A DNA stretch of 64,000 nt from Frigoribacterium sp. PvP032 (lineage in GTDB: Bacteria > Actinomycetota > Actinomycetes > Actinomycetales > Microbacteriaceae). Made by a program: the position numbers and the translations under genes. Below the pieces are notes generated by a model. The model searched no databases. It worked only from the letters and a program-made list of their open reading frames with translations, and was not told where the DNA came from. The stretch spans positions 496,001 to 560,000 of the forward strand of contig NZ_JAFIBM010000001.1 of the NCBI RefSeq assembly GCF_017833035.1. The letters run 5' to 3'. Positions 54,246 through 61,604 of this stretch are shown one piece after another. Position 1 is the stretch's first letter. Every line of letters starts with the position of its first letter.

Positions 54246-56534
54246 CTAGAGGGCGGTGGCCGAGAGGAGGACTAGCTGCTCGGGGAAGAGGACCGGGGCC
54301 TGCACGCCGCCGAGGCGGAGGGCGCGACCCGTGAGGACGACCCCGTCGAGTGCCCAGGCGAGCGGGGACTGGCCGGGGCCGCCGACGGTGGCGGTCGGCG
54401 CCTCGAGGGCGACGCGGTACTCGCGGTCGTCGTCGAGGCCGGGCAGCGTGACGGGGCCCGCCGGGTACATCGCGCTCGTCGCGACCTGCGTGAACGTGTA
54501 GAGCGCGCGGCTGCGGTCGGCGGCGACGACTCCGCGCAGGTCCATGCCGGGGTCGGGCAGGTCGGCGTGGACGACGGCTCCCGTGTGGAGGAGCGACCGG
54601 TTGGCCTTGTGCACAGAGATCCAGGCGGCGAGCTCGTCGAGGGTGGCGTCGTCGACGTCGGGCGAGCTGATGTCCCACTCGACGCCGAAGTGGCCGGGCA
54701 GGGCGACTCCCGCACGGAACGACAGGTCGTGGCGACGACCGGTCGAGTGCGAACGGGGTCCGCTGACGTGGGCGCCCATCAGCTCGTGGGGCACGAGCAG
54801 GCCGGTGTGCTTCTGGTTGACGAGGCGCTCCATCGGGTCGATGCAGTCGCTGGTCCAGATGCGGTCGGTGTGGTCGAGGATCCCCAGGTCGACCCGGGCC
54901 CCGCCGGAGGCGCAGCTCTCGATCTCGACGCCGGGGTGACGGCTGCGCAGCTCGTCGAGCAGGCGGTAGAGCGCGACGACGTTCTCGTGGACCGCCGGTC
55001 GTGCCGGGGCGCCGGCGCCCGCCTCCAGCAGGTCGCGGTTGTGGTCCCACTTCAGGTAGGCGATGTCGTGGTCGCTGAGCAGCGCGTCGAGCTTGCCGAG
55101 GATGTACGCGAACGCGTCGGGGTTCGACAGGTCGAGCACCTGCTGCTGGCGGGCGATCTTCGGCAGGCGCCCCTCGCCGGGGCCGAGGATCCACTCGGGG
55201 TGCGCCCGCGCGAGCTCGCTGTCGGGGCTGACCATCTCGGGCTCGACCCAGATGCCGAACTGCATGCCGAGGTCGGTGACGTGGTCGATGATCGGCGCGA
55301 GCCCGTCGGGCCAGACCGTCTCGTCGACCCACCAGTCGCCGAGCGCGGTGGTGTCGTCACGACGGCCGTGGAACCAGCCGTCGTCGAGCACGAAGCGCTC
55401 GATCCCGACACGGGCCCCGGCGTCGGCGAGGGCGCTGAGGCGGCCGAGGTCGTGGTCGAAGTAGACGGCCTCCCACGTGTTGAGGGTCACGGGACGCGGC
55501 GTCGCCGGGTGGATCGGCCGGGCGCGCAGGAGGCGGTGGAACCGTGCCGAGAGCTCGGTGAGCCCGTCTCCCCACGAGCCGAGCGCCTCCGGCGTCTCGT
55601 AGCTCTCGCCCGGCCCGAGCCGGATCTCGCCCGGGGCCAGCAGCTCGGCCACGCGGGTGTGGGTGGCGCCGGTGACGATGCGCTCGACGCTGACGCGGTG
55701 GTTGCCGCTCCACGCGAGGTGGGCGGCGTGGACGAGGCCGCGCTCGAAGCCGAAGCCGGGCGTGCCGGTGGCGATGAACAGGGTGGCGTCGGCTCCGGGA
55801 CGGCCGCGGCGGCTCTCGCGGTCGTAGCGGCCGATCGTGAGGTCGTGGCGCTGCGGGGTGCGCTCGCGGAGGTGGCGACCGGTGGTGTCGAGCACCTCGC
55901 CGGCGGTGTGCGGCAGGGGGAAGCTCGCCGCGAGCTCGCCGAGCTCGTAGGTGGCGGCGGTGTCGAGCGCGGCGGCGGCGGAGGCGTCGAGCTCGCGGGC
56001 GTCGTCGCTGGTCGAGCCGGCCGCGGTGTTGGTGAGGCGGAGGCGCTGGTGCAGCAGGCCGTGGGGGTCGAGACGCAGGGTGATGCTGATGCGGAGCTCG
56101 GCGGCGGCGTCGTCGGCCGTGATGGTGAGGGTGGTGCCGGAGGTGCCCCTAACGCCGGTGTTGCCGGGGCTGACACCGGTCTCGGCGGTGTCGTGCGCCT
56201 CCTCGGTGTCTTCGGTCACGTCGAGGTCGGTCACGGTGAAGGCAGGCGAGAAGGAGGCGCCGGCACGGCTGCCGAGGAGGCCGGGGGTGCCCTGCCAGCC
56301 GTCGGACTCGAAGGGGAGGAGCGTGAGGCGGGCGGGCTCGTCGATGGCGCCCGAGGTGCGCTGGGGGCGGGAGGCGAGGACGACTCCGGCGAGGGCGGCG
56401 GCGCTGAGCTCGCCGAGGTCGGGGCCCCAGTGGACGATGCTCGGGAGGCCGGGGCCGGAGGTGTCGAGGACGACGCTCGTGCCTCCCTGGCGGAGGTGGA
56501 GCTCGGTCGTGCGGACTTCGGTGCGACGCTGCAT
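54246..56534 (-). CDS. GH36 alpha-galactosidase
   Basis: A 762-residue enzyme hydrolysing terminal alpha-galactosides such as melibiose and raffinose. The beta-sandwich N terminus is followed by the TIM barrel: LDDGWFHGRRDD, FGIWVEPEMVSPDS, YLKWDHNRDL (nucleophile Asp, about residue 497) and IWTSDCIDP (acid/base Asp, about residue 561). No signal peptide is seen, so it acts in the cytoplasm. Its promoter makes an mRNA starting at or beside the ATG. The transporter operon lies downstream, the ROK regulator is divergent. Confidence 0.93.
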   Translation of the reverse strand: MQRRTEVRTTELHLRQGGTSVVLDTSGPGLPSIVHWGPDLGELSAAALAGVVLASRPQRTSGAIDEPARLTLLPFESDGWQGTPGLLGSRAGASFSPAFTVTDLDVTEDTEEAHDTAETGVSPGNTGVRGTSGTTLTITADDAAAELRISITLRLDPHGLLHQRLRLTNTAAGSTSDDARELDASAAAALDTAATYELGELAASFPLPHTAGEVLDTTGRHLRERTPQRHDLTIGRYDRESRRGRPGADATLFIATGTPGFGFERGLVHAAHLAWSGNHRVSVERIVTGATHTRVAELLAPGEIRLGPGESYETPEALGSWGDGLTELSARFHRLLRARPIHPATPRPVTLNTWEAVYFDHDLGRLSALADAGARVGIERFVLDDGWFHGRRDDTTALGDWWVDETVWPDGLAPIIDHVTDLGMQFGIWVEPEMVSPDSELARAHPEWILGPGEGRLPKIARQQQVLDLSNPDAFAYILGKLDALLSDHDIAYLKWDHNRDLLEAGAGAPARPAVHENVVALYRLLDELRSRHPGVEIESCASGGARVDLGILDHTDRIWTSDCIDPMERLVNQKHTGLLVPHELMGAHVSGPRSHSTGRRHDLSFRAGVALPGHFGVEWDISSPDVDDATLDELAAWISVHKANRSLLHTGAVVHADLPDPGMDLRGVVAADRSRALYTFTQVATSAMYPAGPVTLPGLDDDREYRVALEAPTATVGGPGQSPLAWALDGVVLTGRALRLGGVQAPVLFPEQLVLLSATAL

Positions 56535-56540
56535 GGGTTA

Positions 56541-56570
56541 GTTCTACGACGGAAGTAATAGGCGTGTCAA
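56541..56570 (-). promoter_or_regulatory. Leaderless promoter of the alpha-galactosidase gene
   Basis: On the minus strand, TTGACA (56570-56565) and TAGAAC (56546-56541) are 18 nt apart. The -10 ends 6 nt before the start codon, so the mRNA likely starts at the ATG. The spacer contains ATTACTTCCGTCG, a candidate operator for the divergent ROK regulator. Confidence 0.7.
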
Positions 56571-56632
56571 GTGATCCAGGAAAGCCGAATGGCGCCTCCT
56601 TTTCGTTCGGCCTGGAAGATATGCTCGGTCGC

Positions 56633-57880
56633 ATGACGACGACGGAGCCGGTGCTGGGCGAGTCCGGGCGTGAGCTGGTGCGCGAGGTGCTGATCCACGG
56701 GCCGATCGCGCGGGCGGAGCTCGGACGCCGGCTGGGGCTGTCGCCGGCGAGCCTGACGCGGCTGAGCAAGCCGTTCTTGGATCGCGGACTCTTCGTCGAG
56801 GGAGCCGTCGAGCTCGCCGGAGCCGTCGGCCGCCCTGCCAAGCCGCTCGACGTGCGCGTCGACCTGCAGTGCTTCGTCGGCATCAAGCTGACCGGCGACC
56901 AGGCGCTCGGCGTGCTGACCGACCTGCGGGCCAAGACGCTGGGCGAGCACGTCGCCGACCTCGCCGGGCACTCGCCCGAGGAGGTGGTGGAGGCGCTGGC
57001 CGCGGTGGTGGAGGCGCTCGCCGGGTCGGGCGGTGACGGTCGCGCTGTCGGGGGTGGTGTTTCTGCTGAGGCTGATCCGTCACGTGACGGATCAACCGAG
57101 GCGAGCGTGGCCGGCGCTGGTGCTGGTGGTGTCGCCGAGCTCGCGGGTGTCGGGGTGAGCATCGGCGGCAAGGTGACCGGGCAACAGGTGGTGCTGCGCG
57201 CGCCTTTCCTCGAGTGGCGTGAGGTGGACCTCGGCGGGATGCTGTCGCGGCGGCTCGGGCTGCCGGTCGTGGTCGAGAACGACGTGGTGGCGCTGACGGA
57301 AGCGGAGCGGTGGTTCGGCCTCGGGCGGGGGATCGACGACTTCGCGGTGGTGACGACGGGGGCCGGTGTCGGCTACGGGCTGGTGATCCACGGGAGGCAG
57401 GTCATCACGCCCGACACGGGTCTCGGGCTCGGAGGGCACTTCCCCCTCGATCCCACTGGTCCGATCTGTGCCGACGGCCACCGGGGCTGTTCGACGGCGA
57501 TGCTGTCGACGACGAGCATGTGCGCCTCGGCGGCCGTCGGTCTCGGTCGGCTCGTCAGCTACGAGGAGCTGCTGGCGCTCGCCGCCTCGGGCAATGCCGT
57601 CGCGGTGCAGGTCGTCGGCACGGCCGGCCGGTCGCTCGGGCGCATGATCGCCGCGGTGGCGAACCTCACGATGGTCGGGACCGTGGTGCTCTCGGGCGAG
57701 GGCATCGGGCTGGTCGACGTCCCCGTCGCGGCGTCGGAGATGCGCGCCGGCATCGCCGCCGACCGAGACCCCGACGCGTCGGAGGTGCGCGTCCTCACCG
57801 GGGACGCCGACTTCGGCGCCTGGGCGCGTGGTGCTGCCGCGGTCGCTGTGCAGGCGCGGATCGGGGCCTTGGGGGCGTGA
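56633..57880 (+). CDS. ROK-family transcriptional regulator
   Basis: A sugar-responsive repressor of about 415 residues. The N terminus is a winged helix (ARAELGRRLGLSPASLTRLSK); the C-terminal ROK domain has GVSIGGKV, the FAVVTTGAGVGYGLV segment and PICADGHRGC. The usual CxCGxxGC zinc cluster has only two of its cysteines here. An Ala/Gly-rich insert near residue 150 contains the palindrome GATCCGTCACGTGACGGATC. I use ATG 56633; earlier in-frame starts are possible. It is divergent from and probably controls the alpha-galactoside genes. Confidence 0.85.
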   Translation: MTTTEPVLGESGRELVREVLIHGPIARAELGRRLGLSPASLTRLSKPFLDRGLFVEGAVELAGAVGRPAKPLDVRVDLQCFVGIKLTGDQALGVLTDLRAKTLGEHVADLAGHSPEEVVEALAAVVEALAGSGGDGRAVGGGVSAEADPSRDGSTEASVAGAGAGGVAELAGVGVSIGGKVTGQQVVLRAPFLEWREVDLGGMLSRRLGLPVVVENDVVALTEAERWFGLGRGIDDFAVVTTGAGVGYGLVIHGRQVITPDTGLGLGGHFPLDPTGPICADGHRGCSTAMLSTTSMCASAAVGLGRLVSYEELLALAASGNAVAVQVVGTAGRSLGRMIAAVANLTMVGTVVLSGEGIGLVDVPVAASEMRAGIAADRDPDASEVRVLTGDADFGAWARGAAAVAVQARIGALGA

Positions 57881-57998
57881 ACAGAACCCCTCGAGCTAGC
57901 AAAGCGCCTAAGCCTAGATTTGAGCGTGAGCCAGAGGTGTGCTCAGTTGTCGCCACTAATCAAGTTAAGGAAAAGCAATTATCCAATAAATCTGCTAT

Positions 57999-58607
57999 CT
58001 ACGGTCGCTCGACATACTTATTTTGACTGTTGAATCTACCGATCAGCTGTGCTGCGGTAGCCCATCCCTCTCCCGTCAAGCGGGCTGTACCGTCAAGATC
58101 TTGCCAGGTCGTGGGATGGTCAATCCAAGACTGAATGTAGGCCCGTCGAATGTCGACGAGTACATCCAGCAGGTGATAGTCGCTGGGGGCAGACTCGTGC
58201 GGAACTTCGGTCATTATTGACTCAATAAAGATAACCAGATCAAGACCGTTTTCCTGACGAGACGCTGCCGCTCGTGAATCGACCTCGGCTCGCAAATCGT
58301 CGGATCGCTCTGAACTTTCCATGTGGCCAGTCCAGACGGGTTGTCCTCGTATTTCTTCCACAAGACGATCCGACCATCGAGACACTAGCGTCCCAAACGT
58401 AGCCCGATTATCTCGCTCGTCAGCGGTATTTCGACGGGTTTGCAGGTTGTGATCCCTACTGGTGATATTGCTCGCCACCTTGTTGCTGCTGAGAGCCACG
58501 GCGATAGCACCCACGCCGACGGCGATGGTGCCGACAGCTCCGAGCACTGGTACGCCGATGTCGCTCCACCACTGGTAGGAGAAGACTGTAATCCAGTCGG
58601 TATTCAC
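57999..58607 (-). CDS. Single-pass membrane protein beside the reverse transcriptase
   Basis: A 202-residue protein with one N-terminal membrane segment (about 15-40, VPVLGAVGTIAVGVGAIAVAL) and a soluble, charged C-terminal domain rich in Arg/Asp/Glu. I do not recognise the family. It begins 61 nt after the RT stop on the same strand and lies in the AT-richer island. Its base composition is unlike the neighbouring sugar genes. I infer it is part of the RT cassette, perhaps as an effector, but nothing in its own sequence shows this. Confidence 0.7.
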   Translation of the reverse strand: MNTDWITVFSYQWWSDIGVPVLGAVGTIAVGVGAIAVALSSNKVASNITSRDHNLQTRRNTADERDNRATFGTLVSRWSDRLVEEIRGQPVWTGHMESSERSDDLRAEVDSRAAASRQENGLDLVIFIESIMTEVPHESAPSDYHLLDVLVDIRRAYIQSWIDHPTTWQDLDGTARLTGEGWATAAQLIGRFNSQNKYVERP

Positions 58608-58668
58608 GTTCTGCCATCGATTCTTTACCCAAATTGAGCAGGTATATCATGGAAAATATGTTCGTCGC

Positions 58669-60054
58669 TCAGTTATAGCCAGCGCCTTCAGTGTCCTGCT
58701 CGAGATCACGCACCTCGCGACGAACTCGAGCGGCAAATATGCGGTCTACGTCTAGGTCGTTTGTAAGCCTCGCCGCCGAGACGCCAAACACGTTCATCAG
58801 ACATTGCCGTTTGTCATCCACGACCCACGCGTCGAAATTGGGAATGTAGCCAGTTACATCTCCATGGCGACTTGCGAGCAGCCGGTATGCCTTCGTGAAG
58901 CTCTTAAACTGTACATCTGTGACTGCAAACCTTTTTGACCGGTCCTCGATAAGCCAGTCTAAATGTGCGAGCAGTTGCTGATGTCTTATCTGAGAAAAAT
59001 ACACAAGCCATCCCACGGCGTGGCTGTCGAAACGGCAGCCAGTAACAACCAAGTCTACGTGCCACTGGAGTCGCCTCTTGGCGACCTCAACGCGAGCGGC
59101 ATCGCCTCCCGCGCGCTGGCGCGCGTATTTGTAAGCGGTGAAGGCGCGCGCCAATCGCCCCTCAATTCTACTTACAGACCCAGACCTCACCGTCACTCGA
59201 GGCCACACAAACTTGTAGCCCAGGTATTCAAAGCTGTCAGCGATTCGGCCAACACTAGACTTATTGGCCCCCAGCTTGACAGGATGAATCTTCACCCCGG
59301 CCAATGCCATGAGTTGCTTAATGTCCATTACGAGCTTATTTGTACTGCGTCGTGGTAGCAATATGAGGATGTCATCGACGAAGCGAAAGTAGGCCAGGCC
59401 ATCACGCTTCCGCAAACTGCTATCCAGGTGCGCCAGGCTGAGTTCGGCTATGCCATTGGATATTGCTAGTCCCTGAGGGACACCGGACGTCGACGGAGAA
59501 TCCGCCTTTCGACCCTCTGGTGCAGCCGATTGTTCGACGGCTCGCATGAACAAGTCGACAATGGGAGGTGATGCTATTTTTCTCGTAAGTGAAGCTCGGA
59601 CCCACTCGTGGGACAGTGTTGGGTAAAAATTGATGATGTCGATTTTTATGAAATAGCGGTACTTGCCCGACGACAGGCTTGCGAGCACGTCAGCAATGAC
59701 ATCTTGTGCAAGAGGTGCCGATGATTCGGGTGCCACGGCCTGCAGGTATTCGGCCATACATCGCAGAACGACCCGGTCCTGAAAGCGAGGCCGGGCGATT
59801 TCACGGGGAGCTTTTCCTCGGCCCTTGCTCTTAAGTAGAAGATCGTACGTGCTAAAACGGTATCTATGGCCTAAGAGAGAAGAATTAACCCATCTAAGAT
59901 TGCGATCTAGTTGGCTTCCCCATTTCTCGGCTGTCACACCGTCCCGGGAAGCTAGAGCGTTCTTCTCTTCCAAGCGCCTAAAAGCTTTTTCAAGTTGCAC
60001 TTTCCGAACTGCGGACTTCCAGGCTCTTTCAGACGCCCGAGACTGGCTAACCAC
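58669..60054 (-). CDS. Reverse transcriptase of the defence/unknown-group type
   Basis: A 461-residue RNA-directed DNA polymerase. RT motifs in order: motif A FIKIDIINFYP (Asp139), motif B GVPQGLAISN (191-200), motif C AYFRFVDDILIL with catalytic Asp227/Asp228, motif D GVKIHPVKLG, then EYLGYKF. About 150 residues follow the thumb. The VDD catalytic box and GVPQG form resemble bacterial abortive-infection and unknown-group RTs more than group II intron RTs, and no maturase or endonuclease domain is evident. It overlaps the upstream SLATT-like gene by 8 nt, so the two are coupled. No retron-type repeat could be identified. Confidence 0.9.
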   Translation of the reverse strand: MVSQSRASERAWKSAVRKVQLEKAFRRLEEKNALASRDGVTAEKWGSQLDRNLRWVNSSLLGHRYRFSTYDLLLKSKGRGKAPREIARPRFQDRVVLRCMAEYLQAVAPESSAPLAQDVIADVLASLSSGKYRYFIKIDIINFYPTLSHEWVRASLTRKIASPPIVDLFMRAVEQSAAPEGRKADSPSTSGVPQGLAISNGIAELSLAHLDSSLRKRDGLAYFRFVDDILILLPRRSTNKLVMDIKQLMALAGVKIHPVKLGANKSSVGRIADSFEYLGYKFVWPRVTVRSGSVSRIEGRLARAFTAYKYARQRAGGDAARVEVAKRRLQWHVDLVVTGCRFDSHAVGWLVYFSQIRHQQLLAHLDWLIEDRSKRFAVTDVQFKSFTKAYRLLASRHGDVTGYIPNFDAWVVDDKRQCLMNVFGVSAARLTNDLDVDRIFAARVRREVRDLEQDTEGAGYN

Positions 60055-60685
60055 GAATCGCCCACAAGGCTATAGGGGTCACGGAGAGCACTGATGCAGC
60101 AATTAGTACGGCCGGAAGGGAAGACAGTGCCGTACTCCAGAATCGGTCGAGCTGCCGGCGCGCCATCTCTGTTGGAGTCACGTAGTTAACGAGGGGTGTC
60201 TCGATATTTGTCCCCTGCTTCCGGATGCTCTTCCACTGAACGGCCCAGGCGAAGTCACCTGTGGAATGGTTTGCTGTTCTGTCCAAAAGCAGTTGGTACT
60301 CCGCGTTAAGGCGCCTGAATGAACGCCTACGGCGACGTCCGGAATTGTGCGATGCATCTGCGAAGGCGGCGTCAACGGCTATTCGCTGAAAATCGCGGTA
60401 CGCCTCGAATCCGAGAGTGGATTTCTCGCTGTAACCAGCGCTGCCCAGCACGAGGGAAGCAGTCAATGTCAGCACGCCGACGGCGCACCATAGGAAGGGG
60501 CCTCTGTCGCCATAGAGGCTGGGTTCTTGCAGGAGTGCAATACTTACCAATGTTGAGGCGAGGCTCAATGAGATAAGAGCAGCAGTCCAGGAGCGTCCGC
60601 GAGACTGTAGGCGTTTCGCGTAGCGGAGGCGCGCCGCGTAGTTCCTCTCCGAACGCCAGGCAAACTGGCTTAATTGATCGTTCAT
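60047..60685 (-). CDS. SLATT-like membrane protein (two-transmembrane effector type)
   Basis: A 212-residue membrane protein. An N-terminal helix (WRSERNYAARLRYAKRLQSRG) precedes two hydrophobic segments (about 33-53 and 62-84); after a soluble part with EYQLLLDRTANHSTGDF a third hydrophobic segment lies near the C terminus (about 186-208). This plan and the Y-LL-NH-D pattern match SLATT effector domains, some of which are known to be linked to reverse transcriptases. I take ATG 60685; a TTG at 60745 would add a basic stretch. SLATT domains are thought to form membrane pores in defence. Confidence 0.75.
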   Translation of the reverse strand: MNDQLSQFAWRSERNYAARLRYAKRLQSRGRSWTAALISLSLASTLVSIALLQEPSLYGDRGPFLWCAVGVLTLTASLVLGSAGYSEKSTLGFEAYRDFQRIAVDAAFADASHNSGRRRRRSFRRLNAEYQLLLDRTANHSTGDFAWAVQWKSIRKQGTNIETPLVNYVTPTEMARRQLDRFWSTALSSLPAVLIAASVLSVTPIALWAIRG

Positions 60686-61118
60686 GCGATGCTTCGGCCG
60701 CCTTCGATTTCCGCTGCGCGACAAGTCGCGCGTTCCAGTGCTCAACGCCCGTAGGCTCAGCCGGCGAGCCAGCTCGCAATGAGAAGCACTTCGACGAGGT
60801 CGAAGTCCCCCTCATGCATCTTTCACATCACCCCGTCGCCAAAGCCGCACGACTGAGGTGGCGGCCGAAGCTTTATCAACTTAGCAGATCAAGTGATTTA
60901 CTTGAGGTTCCGTCGTTCTCAAAGGCCGGCTCCCCTTAGAGGACGCCGACACGGAAAACCGTGCTCGGGCCCGCCGCCAAATCGCCGTCAAAACTCCACC
61001 ACCTACCCGCCCACAGGAAACAGCACTGAGTACGGTACCCCCAGCCTCTGACCCTGTCACCGGACCCACCACCCGCCGACGCATCATCGGCCGCGTAAAA
61101 ATCATCGCCAACCGGGCC
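60686..61118. other. Divergent control region of the RT cassette
   Basis: This 433-bp gap separates the leftward SLATT-RT genes from the rightward membrane/HEPN pair. It contains the inverted repeats CTTCGAC-gag-GTCGAAG (60788-60804) and TCAAGT-gattt-ACTTGA (60889-60905), which could be operators or parts of a structured RNA. The actual RT ncRNA, if there is one, cannot be recognised by eye. No further gene is supported. Confidence 0.5.
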
Positions 61119-61604
61119 GTGACCCCGGCCGCGATCGTTGCCGTCGTGAGCGTGGCCGTCCCGGTGCTGGTGGGCCTAATCACGGCTGCCGTCCCCGAGA
61201 AATCCACCCTCACGAAAACGGCCAACAGTGCCGCGTCGCTGCTCGGGCTGCTGACACTGCCGGCACTGGGGCTGTTGCCCATCATGCGGCGTCTGTTCCC
61301 TCCCCCCATCGCCGAGCAGTCCGAGGCTCTCGCGCGGGTGGACCGTGACCCCTGGCACACGGTCGTCCGGGTGGTCAGGCCCGCCCAGCACGCACGCACC
61401 GGCACGAAAGCGTTCGTGCAGTTGCGAGACGGCACACAGTTCGCCGCCTGGTTCCCGGGACGACGTGTCGCCAGGAATCAGGTGTTCGCCGTTCAAGGCC
61501 GAACCGGGTACGGCGAGTACCGCCACCAGTCCGTGTTCTACGTCAACGCGGTGACCCACCAGTTCTCGTTCAAGTCCTGGAACCGTGCACGCCGGCTGAG
61601 ATGA
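61119..61604 (+). CDS. Two-segment membrane protein coupled to the HEPN gene
   Basis: A 161-residue protein. Two hydrophobic segments (about 3-22 and 41-55) are followed by a soluble part of about 100 residues with VQLRDGTQFAAWFPGR. The GTG at 61119 is the only likely start, but an upstream basic stretch in frame (RRRIIGRVKIIANR) suggests the true N terminus may be further left. The stop overlaps the HEPN gene's ATG (ATGA), so both are co-translated. I do not recognise a family. Confidence 0.6.
   Translation: MTPAAIVAVVSVAVPVLVGLITAAVPEKSTLTKTANSAASLLGLLTLPALGLLPIMRRLFPPPIAEQSEALARVDRDPWHTVVRVVRPAQHARTGTKAFVQLRDGTQFAAWFPGRRVARNQVFAVQGRTGYGEYRHQSVFYVNAVTHQFSFKSWNRARRLR

Noticed and set aside
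58669-60054. Group II intron reverse transcriptase
   Set aside because: The active site is VDD and motif B is GVPQGLAISN; there is no maturase/endonuclease tail or recognisable intron RNA ends, and the gene overlaps a membrane-protein gene.
60372-60815. A 147-residue minus-strand frame overlapping the SLATT-like gene
   Set aside because: It has no recognisable motif or SD sequence and is in a different frame from the coupled SLATT-RT genes, so it is a shadow.
60686-61118. A retron msr/msd RNA
   Set aside because: Two short inverted repeats were seen, but no a1/a2 pair flanking a stem-loop arrangement or branching guanosine context could be recognised by eye, so a retron cannot be claimed.
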